Positions 1 through 6,335 of a stretch of DNA of 6,682 bases are shown one piece after another (position 1 is the stretch's first letter; every line of letters begins with the position of its first letter). A model generated the notes under the pieces. That model was not told where the DNA came from. It worked only from the letters and a program-made list of their open reading frames with translations, and ran no database searches. The position numbers were made by a program, and so were the translations under genes. Source of the DNA: Flavobacteriaceae bacterium. GTDB lineage: Bacteria; Bacteroidota; Bacteroidia; Flavobacteriales; Flavobacteriaceae. The DNA lies in assembly GCA_002713705.1 (NCBI GenBank), contig PAUJ01000037.1, forward strand, positions 64,037 to 70,718, read 5' to 3'.

Positions 1-692
1 GTGGCTCTTCCTTTTATTGTTTGCAATCCAGAACTTTCTGTTTTTTGACAAGTATCAAAACCAACACCATTATCCTCTGCAATGATCTCTAAATCATTCA
101 CATTAAAATTTAAAGTTACAGATAAGTTTTTTGCTTTTGAGTGTTTCATTACATTGGCTAAAAATTCTTGATATATTCTGAAAATTAATATTTCATGAGC
201 TGCAGAAATACATATTATATTTCCGTTAACTTCAAAGGAAGCTTTTAAATATTTAAGCCTGTTAAAACGTTCAACTTCTATTTCTAAAGAACGAATTAAA
301 CCATTTTTATTGACCACCTCATTATTTAAATTTTTAGATAGGTTACTAACTTCTTGTATAATGTTGCCGAGAACATCACTAGTATCCTTTAATTGTTTTT
401 GTATGGTTCTTGGTGCTTTTAAAAGCATCATATTTAACTGAATACTTAGTACCGATAGTAATTGACCAACATTATCATGTAACTCCCAACCAATATTTTT
501 AAATGTTTGTTCTTGAATTTCTAATTGAGAAGTTGCCAATTCACGTTCATATCGTTTTTCTGATTCAATTTGTTTTACTAATAATTTGTTTTTACGATTC
601 TGAAAGGAAATAAAAAACAATATTACAAATAACAGTAAACCAAAAATAACAGCAATGGTATAAATAATTAACACAATTGTTTCTTGAGACAT
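1..692 (-). CDS. Sensor histidine kinase, NarL/HisKA_3 type, 3' end cut by window edge
   Basis: The visible 230 residues form a membrane-anchored kinase of a two-component system. I translated it by hand from the minus strand. Residues about 6-30 are one hydrophobic helix, followed by a basic and coiled-coil linker (about 33-62). Next is the HisKA_3 dimerisation and phosphoacceptor motif ELHDNVGQLLS, with phospho-His at residue 72. A GHKL ATPase domain follows: N-box RIYQEFLANVMKHSKA (Asn180), G1 box EDNGVGFD (207-213) and the start of the G2 box SSGLQTIKGRA at the window edge. Only the last part of the ATPase lid and tail is missing. There is no periplasmic or PAS/GAF sensor domain, so the signal probably comes from a partner; the seven-helix protein 47 nt upstream is the obvious candidate (inference). 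The start at 692 is chosen because AGG lies 8 nt upstream. An in-frame ATG at 716 would add 8 residues and has no such site. A LuxR-type response regulator would be expected to the left. Confidence 0.88.
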   Translation of the reverse strand, partial: MSQETIVLIIYTIAVIFGLLLFVILFFISFQNRKNKLLVKQIESEKRYERELATSQLEIQEQTFKNIGWELHDNVGQLLSVLSIQLNMMLLKAPRTIQKQLKDTSDVLGNIIQEVSNLSKNLNNEVVNKNGLIRSLEIEVERFNRLKYLKASFEVNGNIICISAAHEILIFRIYQEFLANVMKHSKAKNLSVTLNFNVNDLEIIAEDNGVGFDTCQKTESSGLQTIKGRA

Positions 693-739
693 TATGTTTT
701 CCTGTTTTTGAATCATTATTAATTACTTAGTTAAGCCTA

Positions 740-1501
740 TTATATTCCTAGTTCATTGCCATTATTCTTGTTTTTCGAACATTTTAAAAAACCTATGGTA
801 AACAATCCATACATTATAACATTTACAATAGGTACTATAGCTGCTTTAATATTTATAAACAACTCGTTATTGAAGATAAAATATTGAGAAAAAATAGCCA
901 TCGGAGTTAATGCTATATTATTAACTAATACTCCAACAGCGATATAAATAGGTAAATATTTTGTTAATATAAATATCCTATCACTTTTCAACAAATCAAA
1001 AAAGAATAGAAAAATAGAAAACAAAACGATTAATGTGCCTACAGTACTTGACAAAATAGAATTTCCATTAAAAAATATTTCGCTACATATTAAGTTTCCA
1101 ACCCCAAAAATTAAGTAACAAAAAATCAATAAATTCATTCTTTGCTTTACCTTGGTTTTCATTAAAAAAGAGGTGAAATAATAAAAAAAGAAACCATAAC
1201 TAATAAGCATATAAATATTAAACCACCAGTAATTATATTCAAAACGTCCTGTAACACATATGAAACTAAAATATTCATAATTCGAGAAATAAGCAATCGG
1301 TGCATAGGAACCAATTAAATCAAAAAAAAAGGTAAGCCATAAAAAGTAAACTAAAAATCTATTTGCATTATTAACTTTTAGATTCTTATTCAAATAATAA
1401 GAACCTGAAAGTGCGGCAATAAGTTCTACTGATAAACTAGTGATCGCGCTAATTAAAAATTGATGAAAATAATCCAATATTAATAAGCTTCTGGTGGCCA
1501 A
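740..1501 (-). CDS. Seven-helix integral membrane protein of unknown function, upstream of the histidine kinase
   Basis: A protein of about 245-253 residues made almost entirely of hydrophobic helices. I place them near residues 13-36, 47-65, 93-112, 122-140, 150-168, 182-205 and 217-239, followed by a short Lys/Asn-rich tail. There are no recognisable enzymatic motifs. Aromatic-rich segments such as YAPIAYFSNYEYF and NYWWFNIYMLISY resemble conserved stretches I recall from uncharacterised flavobacterial membrane proteins encoded beside histidine kinases. It is co-directional with the kinase, so a role as its membrane sensor or regulator is plausible but is inference only. The start is uncertain because there is no ATG near the N terminus. 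TTG at 1501 overlaps the upstream gene by 22 nt; TTG at 1477 begins just after the upstream TAA. An in-frame TGA lies ten codons upstream of the 1501 TTG, so the gene cannot extend much further. Confidence 0.72.
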   Translation of the reverse strand: MATRSLLILDYFHQFLISAITSLSVELIAALSGSYYLNKNLKVNNANRFLVYFLWLTFFFDLIGSYAPIAYFSNYEYFSFICVTGRFEYNYWWFNIYMLISYGFFFYYFTSFLMKTKVKQRMNLLIFCYLIFGVGNLICSEIFFNGNSILSSTVGTLIVLFSIFLFFFDLLKSDRIFILTKYLPIYIAVGVLVNNIALTPMAIFSQYFIFNNELFINIKAAIVPIVNVIMYGLFTIGFLKCSKNKNNGNELGI

Positions 1502-1837
1502 CCATTGGTTCCAAAATTCAAAGGATCAATTCCATAATTATTGGCAGAATTACCATCATCACTTTCGGTTGCATTTAAGAATACCGTTGCTTTATCTGAC
1601 ACCGAATTTTTATAAGCAGCAAAATAAACTCGAATTCCTGGCTTAGCGATACGCTGACTTGCAGATTTACTCTTTACATAATCAATAAACTCCTGTAATT
1701 GGTCAATATTAAAAGTTACTGCATTAATATCTCTAGTTCCCAAGACTCTTTCAATCCCTAAAGCTCTGGTATCATTCCAGTTTTTTTTGCATTTTTTTTG
1801 CTTTAGTTACGGAAATACAATTTTTTGGTCTTCCCAT
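1480..1837 (-). pseudogene. Small conserved flavobacterial protein, split by a +1 frameshift in an A8 tract
   Basis: An ATG at 1837 opens a frame reading MGRPKNCISVTKAKKMQKKLE that stops at TGA (1774-1772). The main frame (1480-1743 if begun at a TTG) has no ATG and no natural N terminus. Removing one A from the tract at 1781-1788 joins them into one 118-residue protein. The join reads AKKMQKNWNDTRA and continues in frame to DINAVTFNIDQLQEFIDYVK, PGIRVYFAAY and the C-terminal GTNGWPPEAY. The joined junction and the PGIRVYFAAY segment match my memory of small uncharacterised proteins in Bacteroidota (family recall, not a search). The protein looks soluble, with no signal peptide or TM segment, and its function is unknown. 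It lies 34 nt downstream of the protease stop and overlaps the start of the membrane protein gene. The extra base may be a real mutation, a slippage site or a sequencing error. Confidence 0.7.
1780..1801 (-). repeat. Two A8 homopolymer tracts in an 11-nt tandem arrangement
   Basis: On the minus strand the sequence is GCAAAAAAAA, one T, then GCAAAAAAAA and C: two identical 10-nt units, each with eight adenines (1792-1799 and 1781-1788). They lie in the N-terminal coding part of the small conserved gene, exactly where its reading frame breaks. Losing one A from either tract restores the frame. Loss from the 1781-1788 tract gives the better-looking protein, MQKNWNDTR. Tracts of this kind are known substrates for replication and transcription slippage, and also for sequencing error. 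Confidence 0.85.
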
Positions 1838-1871
1838 TCTAATATTCTACTTTAGTTAATAATAAATATTT

Positions 1872-4748
1872 TTACATTTTAACATCGTCTAGTTCTAATT
1901 CTTGGCCTTCTTTGCTCATTAATTTTACTTCATCAAAGTCCATGTCTTTAAATTGTGAAAATTGTGTTGCTGCATCTCCAATAACCACGTAAGCCATTTT
2001 AGTTTCATCTAAATACTTATTAGCTAACTGCTTATGTTGCTCAAGCGTCATAGCACTTATAATAGCTTCTTCCTCCGCTATATAATCTAATGGTAAGTTA
2101 TAAATACTCATTTCTTGTAGCATTCCTAACAATGAAAATTGTGTTTCAAACCTTCTAGCATTCGATTTTATCATCGCATTTTTAGTGAAATCTAAATCTT
2201 CTTGACTCACACCGTTTTTATAATCTGCGATTTCTTCTTTAAAAATAGAAACAGATTCTCCTGTTGTATTTGTTCTTACACTTGAAGTAGCTTTAAAGGT
2301 TCCTTTAATTTTAGAACCATTAAATCCTGTTCTTGCTCCATAAGTATAACCTTTTTCTTCACGAAGAATTAAATTTACATTTCCTGAAAAAGAACCACCT
2401 AATTTATAATTCATTACCTCAGCTGGATAAAAATCCTTATCCGTTCTAGCCATAGAAATGTATCCAATATTAATTACCGATTGTTTTGCACCCGGAATAT
2501 CAACAAAATATAAAGAAGCTTTATCTCTATTGTTTTCTATTGAATAAGAAGGAATTATCACTTCTTTAGCTTTCCATTTTTCACCGAATGAAGCCAAGAT
2601 ATTTTTACTATCCGCTTCAGTAATTGCTCCTACTATATGAAAATTACTAATCGAAGGAGAAAAGTTTTTATAATAAAAAGTCTTTAAATCTTCAATCGTA
2701 AGCGACTCTACAGAAGCTTCAGTTCCACTAGTTGGATAACTAAAAATGTGATTTTTCCCATATAATATTTTATTATATACCCTCCCTGCAACTACATTAG
2801 GATTTGCGTCAGATCGCTTGATCTCATTGATGATTTTTATTTTTATTCGTGCAAATTCCTCTTCGTCCCATCTTGGCTCTAATAATATTTCTTCTACCAA
2901 AGCCAAAGTTTTATCAAAATTACGCACTAAGCAATTAGCACTAATCACTATAGATTCTCTAGTGGTATACATATTTATTCTTGCACCTAACATTTCAATC
3001 TCTTCTTCCAATTCTTGAGGTGTTTTATTAGCAGTACCCTCCATCATAATATCTGTTATTAAATTTGCGACACCATTTTTATTGATATCATCTAATAAAT
3101 GGCCACCTTCCATTACTAAACTGAAATTAACTGTTGGAATTTCATTTTGTTCAATACCATAAACTTTCATTCCATTTTTTAATGAAGTTGTCCAAGTAGA
3201 TGGAAGGTTCAACTTAGGAGATGTTCCTTGTGATGGTTCCACAGAACGATCAAAATTTGAAGGAGTTTTTAAAATTTCTTGATTGGTGTTTTTAACAGTT
3301 TTAGCTATATTTTCAGAAATTTTTTCTTCGACTACTGGAGCTTTAGTAGAATTTTCTGTTATTAATATTAATTGTCCTTTAGGCACAAAACTGGTCATTA
3401 TAAAAGGTTTATCTTTTATGTATTTATTGTAAACACGCATTACGTCCTCCTTAGTTACCTTTTTAATATTTTCAATATCTGTAGTAATAAATCCAGGATC
3501 ACCAGCAAAAACATTGTATTGAGCTAACTGAAAAGATTTTCCTAAAACACTTCCAATACCATTGTAAAAACCGGTTTCTAATCCAGCTTTAATTCGTTCA
3601 ATATCGTTGCCTGAGACTCCTTCCTTTTCAAATATTTTAAAAGCTTCAAATATTCCAGCTTCCACTTCATTTAAGTTAACTCCATTATTAGCAGTAATTG
3701 TGATATAAAACTCACCAGCTAACTCTTGAGAATTATTATATGCTGTTGTTCTTGACGTTAAGTTTTTATCTTTTACTAAAACTTGGTACAATGGCGCTTT
3801 TTTTCCACTAGAAATTAGCTCCGCTAAAAAATCTAAAGCGTAAGCATCTTCTTTATATTGTTGTGGTGTAGGCCATACCATGTTTAATTGAGGTGCTGTC
3901 GCAAAATTATCTTCGTGGAACAATCTTTTTGTTTTTGAAAGTGTTACAGGTTGTGGTTCTAATTTAGCTACTTCTGCCTTGGGCTTAATTTCTCCAAAAT
4001 ACTTTTTTATAAGCGCTTTAGCATCTTCTGTTTCAAAATCTCCCGCCAATACCAGAGTTGCATTATTTGGCCCATAGTAACTATTGTAAAATTCTTTTAC
4101 ATCATCAACAGTGGCGTTTTGTAAATCGACTAATTCACCGATAACCTGCCAGTTGTATGGATGTCCTTCTGGATATAAGTTTTTGTCGATTACCCAACTG
4201 GTATGTCCATAAGGATTATTATCTACTCGTTGTCTTTTTTCATTTTGCACTACCTCTTGTTGGTTATAAAAAGCAGTTTCTGTTACGGTGTTGATTAAAA
4301 AACCCATTCGATCACTTTCTAACCAAAGTATTGTTTCCAAAGCATTGTTGGGTACAATTTCATAATAAATAGTTCCATCTTTCCAAGTACCTCCATTTAG
4401 TGTACCTCCAGCATCTTGTATTTTTTTAAAAAATTGATCTTGAGGTACATTTTCTGATTCTTGAAAAAGCATGTGTTCAAATAAATGAGCAAAACCAGTT
4501 CTTCCCGTTTTTTCACGATTGGATCCAACACCGTATTGAACTGCTAATGAAACAATAGGATCACTTTTATCTTGATGGAGAACAACATCAAGTCCATTAT
4601 CTAACTGGTATTTTTCAAATTCTATAGAGAGTTTGGTCTCTATTTGTGTTGATGATTTTTCTGTATTATAAGAATCTTTGCATGAAATTATCAAGAAAAA
4701 TAAAGAAGCTATTGTAAGCACCGTTGATTTTAAATTATATTTTAACAT
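1872..4748 (-). CDS. M16 family zinc metalloprotease, two-half (pitrilysin/PqqL-like) lipoprotein
   Basis: A full-length 958-residue peptidase predicted to act in the cell envelope. The N terminus is a lipoprotein signal peptide: a basic start, a hydrophobic core at about 10-21 and a lipobox IISC with Cys23 as the lipidation site. The N-terminal half (about 45-460) carries the inverted zinc motif HLFEH (His88, Glu91, His92) and the downstream third ligand Glu170 in EVVQNEKR, so the active site is intact. A Ser/Thr/Lys-rich linker (about 465-515) leads to a second M16 half (about 520-930). There the equivalent region (NGVANLITDIMMEG) lacks HxxEH, as expected for the non-catalytic half. The segment LREEKGYTYGA (795-805) is the Arg/Tyr substrate-binding signature of M16 C-terminal domains. 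These enzymes cut peptides inside a closed chamber; the substrate here is unknown. No Shine-Dalgarno sequence is visible, which is normal in Bacteroidota. The gene is divergent from alkB. The residues after Cys23 (KDS) only weakly resemble a surface-export signal, so the side of the membrane is undecided. Confidence 0.95.
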   Translation of the reverse strand: MLKYNLKSTVLTIASLFFLIISCKDSYNTEKSSTQIETKLSIEFEKYQLDNGLDVVLHQDKSDPIVSLAVQYGVGSNREKTGRTGFAHLFEHMLFQESENVPQDQFFKKIQDAGGTLNGGTWKDGTIYYEIVPNNALETILWLESDRMGFLINTVTETAFYNQQEVVQNEKRQRVDNNPYGHTSWVIDKNLYPEGHPYNWQVIGELVDLQNATVDDVKEFYNSYYGPNNATLVLAGDFETEDAKALIKKYFGEIKPKAEVAKLEPQPVTLSKTKRLFHEDNFATAPQLNMVWPTPQQYKEDAYALDFLAELISSGKKAPLYQVLVKDKNLTSRTTAYNNSQELAGEFYITITANNGVNLNEVEAGIFEAFKIFEKEGVSGNDIERIKAGLETGFYNGIGSVLGKSFQLAQYNVFAGDPGFITTDIENIKKVTKEDVMRVYNKYIKDKPFIMTSFVPKGQLILITENSTKAPVVEEKISENIAKTVKNTNQEILKTPSNFDRSVEPSQGTSPKLNLPSTWTTSLKNGMKVYGIEQNEIPTVNFSLVMEGGHLLDDINKNGVANLITDIMMEGTANKTPQELEEEIEMLGARINMYTTRESIVISANCLVRNFDKTLALVEEILLEPRWDEEEFARIKIKIINEIKRSDANPNVVAGRVYNKILYGKNHIFSYPTSGTEASVESLTIEDLKTFYYKNFSPSISNFHIVGAITEADSKNILASFGEKWKAKEVIIPSYSIENNRDKASLYFVDIPGAKQSVINIGYISMARTDKDFYPAEVMNYKLGGSFSGNVNLILREEKGYTYGARTGFNGSKIKGTFKATSSVRTNTTGESVSIFKEEIADYKNGVSQEDLDFTKNAMIKSNARRFETQFSLLGMLQEMSIYNLPLDYIAEEEAIISAMTLEQHKQLANKYLDETKMAYVVIGDAATQFSQFKDMDFDEVKLMSKEGQELELDDVKM

Positions 4749-4771
4749 TTTATTAGTATTAGTTACTTCTA

Positions 4772-4799
4772 TAAATATACGACAGCTCTTTTTTTTAAC
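4772..4799 (-). promoter_or_regulatory. Possible promoter of the M16 protease gene
   Basis: On the minus strand TATATTTA (4779-4772) resembles the flavobacterial -7 box TAnnTTTG with the last base changed. It lies 23 nt upstream of the ATG at 4748. The -33 position has GTTAAAA rather than a clear TTG, so the match is partial. The location, just before the first gene of a divergent unit, is the main support. Confidence 0.35.
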
Positions 4800-4876
4800 C
4801 CTTAATATATTGTTAAATCAAATAATTGAAATTGATAACTATTTAATTTATGAGCATTAACTGGAAAAAACTTTAC

Positions 4877-4884
4877 TATATTTA
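4877..4884 (+). promoter_or_regulatory. Possible -7 element for alkB
   Basis: TATATTTA resembles the flavobacterial -7 box TAnnTTTG except for its last base. It lies about 75 nt before the alkB ATG, and no convincing TTG is found at the -33 distance. It is the best candidate on this strand in the divergent spacer 4749-4958, but weak. Confidence 0.22.
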
Positions 4885-4898
4885 ACTAATAAAAAGTA

Positions 4899-4931
4899 AA
4901 ATGAGGTTTTTTAAATTTAGTAAAACCATTT
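4899..4931 (+). other. Inverted repeat in the alkB leader
   Basis: AAATG (4899-4903) and GTTTT (4906-4910) pair with AAAAC (4922-4926) and CATTT (4927-4931). This gives a 10-bp stem with a two-base AG bulge and an 11-nt loop. It is AT-rich and has no following T tract, so it does not look like a terminator. It could be an operator-like palindrome or a weak leader hairpin for alkB; in such AT-rich DNA it could also be chance. The string AAACCATT at its right arm recurs at 4948-4955, just before the start codon. Confidence 0.3.
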
Positions 4932-4958
4932 AGTTAAACTTAAAGAGAAACCATTAAC

Positions 4959-5570
4959 ATGAAACTATTTGATTTAGATTTTGATTCAAACATCAATTTA
5001 CTCCCTAAGCAGGGCACTGTTAATTATTTTGGGAAAATTTTAGGCCAAAAGGATGCAGATCAATATTATCAAGCCTTACTACATAATATATCTTGGAAAA
5101 ACGATGAAGCCATCATGTTTGGTAAAAAAATAATTACCAAACGTAAAGTAGCATGGTATGGAGAAGAAGAGTTTCCTTATACCTACTCTAAAGTCACCAA
5201 AAAGGCAATGCCTTGGACTAAAGAATTATTTTTTTTAAAAGAACTAATTGAACATAAAACAGGAGAACAATTTAATTCTTGTTTACTTAATCTCTACCAT
5301 AGTGGTGATGAAGGAATGGCTTGGCATAGTGATGGTGAAAAAGATCTAAAAAAAAATGGAGCTATTGGATCCCTTAGTTTTGGAGCTGAACGCAAATTTG
5401 CTTTTAAACACAAGGAATCTAAAGAAAAGGTAGCGTTATATTTAGAACATGGTAGCTTGTTAATTATGAAAGACGAAACACAAACTCATTGGCTGCATAG
5501 GCTCCCTCCTACTAAAAAAATAAACAATCCTCGAATCAATCTTACCTTTAGATCTATAATTAAACAATAA
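4959..5570 (+). CDS. alkB: AlkB-like Fe(II)/2-oxoglutarate-dependent DNA repair dioxygenase
   Basis: A 203-residue enzyme expected to remove N1-methyladenine and N3-methylcytosine lesions from DNA by oxidative demethylation, using Fe(II), O2 and 2-oxoglutarate. The length is right for a complete bacterial or ALKBH2-like protein. Iron ligands are visible as His123 and Asp125 in AWHSDGE and His180 in HWLHRLPP. The 2-oxoglutarate-binding pieces are Asn111 and Tyr113 in NLYHSGDEGM, and Arg192 and Arg198 in PRINLTFR, spaced as in E. coli AlkB. The conserved SLSFGAERKFAF strand (138-149) is present. The ATG at 4959 follows a purine-rich AAAGAGAAA stretch and gives the usual N terminus. The gene stands alone between the divergent protease gene and the convergent comM remnant. 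Its TAA is directly adjacent to the comM stop codon, so no separate terminator fits between them. No adaptive-response ada box or partner gene is visible. Confidence 0.95.
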   Translation: MKLFDLDFDSNINLLPKQGTVNYFGKILGQKDADQYYQALLHNISWKNDEAIMFGKKIITKRKVAWYGEEEFPYTYSKVTKKAMPWTKELFFLKELIEHKTGEQFNSCLLNLYHSGDEGMAWHSDGEKDLKKNGAIGSLSFGAERKFAFKHKESKEKVALYLEHGSLLIMKDETQTHWLHRLPPTKKINNPRINLTFRSIIKQ

Positions 5571-6275
5571 TTAACCCAACCAAGCATTTCTATCTAAACT
5601 CCTATATTGAATGGCTTCTGAAATATGACTACCCTTAATGCTATCCGAAGCTTCCAAATCAGCTATAGTTCTCGAAACTTTTAATATTCGGTCATATGCT
5701 CTAGCTGAAAGATTTAATCGCTCCATGGCTGTTTTTAATAATTGTAAAGAATCTTTTTCCAAAATACAGAACTTCCTAATCTGTTTCACGCCCATCTGGG
5801 CGTTGTAATGAACATTTTCTGATACTGAAAAACGTTCTGATTGTATTTTTCTAGTTTTGTTAACCCGTTCTCTTATAAGAGTACTCGCTTCTCCCTTACG
5901 ATCATCACTCAGCTTTTCAAAAGGAACTGGAGTTACTTCTATATGAATATCTATTCGATCTAATAATGGGCCAGATACTTTGCTTAAGTACCGTTGCATC
6001 TCCGCTGGAGTAGAATTCAGTGGAGCATTAGGGTTATTAAAGTATCCACTAGGGCTAGGATTCATGCTAGCCACTAACATAAAACTTGATGGATAAGTTA
6101 TAGTAAACTTAGCTCTAGAAATAGTAATTTCTCTATCTTCTAATGGTTGTCGCATAACTTCGAGTACTCCCCGTTTAAATTCAGGTAATTCATCTAAAAA
6201 TAAAACTCCATTGTGTGACAATGAAATTTCTCCAGGTTTTGGGTAAGTACCTCCTCCAACTAATGCTACATCAGT
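5571..6275 (-). pseudogene. comM: comM/yifB Mg-chelatase-like AAA+ ATPase, C-terminal remnant (5' part removed by insertion)
   Basis: Intact ComM/YifB proteins are about 500-510 residues; only about 234 C-terminal residues remain. Read from the break, the remnant starts T-D-VALVGGGTYPKPGEISL, then has Walker B GVLFLDELPEF, sensor 1 MLVASMNPSPSG, the arginine-finger region SGPLLDRID, and the C-terminal domain with LSARAYDRILKVSRTIADL. It ends at the expected C terminus (SLDRNAWLG). The N-terminal Lon-like domain, the Walker A loop and the PHHT segment before VALVGGG are absent. Upstream of 6275 the frame continues only through unrelated AT-rich sequence to a TGA at 6306-6308, with no ATG. A TTG at 6221 is the only possible in-frame start, and a product from it could not bind ATP normally. 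ComM is a hexameric helicase that extends branch migration of donor DNA during natural transformation in competent bacteria. Its role in flavobacteria is less clear. The native promoter is gone with the 5' half. Confidence 0.9.
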
Positions 6276-6286
6276 AAAAAAGTATA

Positions 6287-6317
6287 TTGTAGTATTTATA
6301 ATAATTCATTAAATTTG
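6287..6317 (+). promoter_or_regulatory. Promoter of the serine recombinase gene
   Basis: TTG (6287-6289), a 20-nt spacer, then TAAATTTG (6310-6317) is an exact match to the Bacteroidota/flavobacterial promoter consensus TTG - N17-23 - TAnnTTTG. The ATG of the recombinase is 18 nt further on, implying a 5' leader of only about 10-14 nt. The whole promoter lies on the element side of the comM junction. Confidence 0.65.
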
Positions 6318-6335
6318 ATAACCAAAAACAATTTA

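Noticed and set aside
1..36. Unusual G2 box (SSGLQTIKGRA) taken as a degenerate kinase
   Set aside because: The first glycine of the usual GxGL is replaced by serine, but the remaining G-L...R-A pattern, the N-box and the G1 box are intact, and such variation is common in this family. The lid and tail are also outside the window.
693..716. Upstream ATG at 716 as the histidine kinase start
   Set aside because: It is in frame and adds only 8 residues (MIQKQENI), but has no Shine-Dalgarno-like bases. The ATG at 692 has AGG at the right distance and places the TM helix directly at the N terminus. It is not excluded.
2818..3018. Plus-strand open frame of 66 codons inside the protease gene
   Set aside because: It lies entirely opposite the conserved second half of the M16 gene, is low in complexity (Ser/Ile rich), has no promoter or ribosome site, and resembles no protein I know.
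4678..4860. Plus-strand open frame of 60 codons across the protease start and the divergent spacer
   Set aside because: It overlaps the protease signal peptide coding region in antisense and runs through AT-rich promoter DNA. The hydrophobic translation is what AT-rich sequence gives by chance.
6276..6308. Extension of the comM reading frame to the TGA at 6306-6308
   Set aside because: The frame stays open for about ten more codons, but the residues (IINTTIYFF) do not match the expected PHHTIS segment of ComM and there is no start codon, so this is chance read-through into element DNA.
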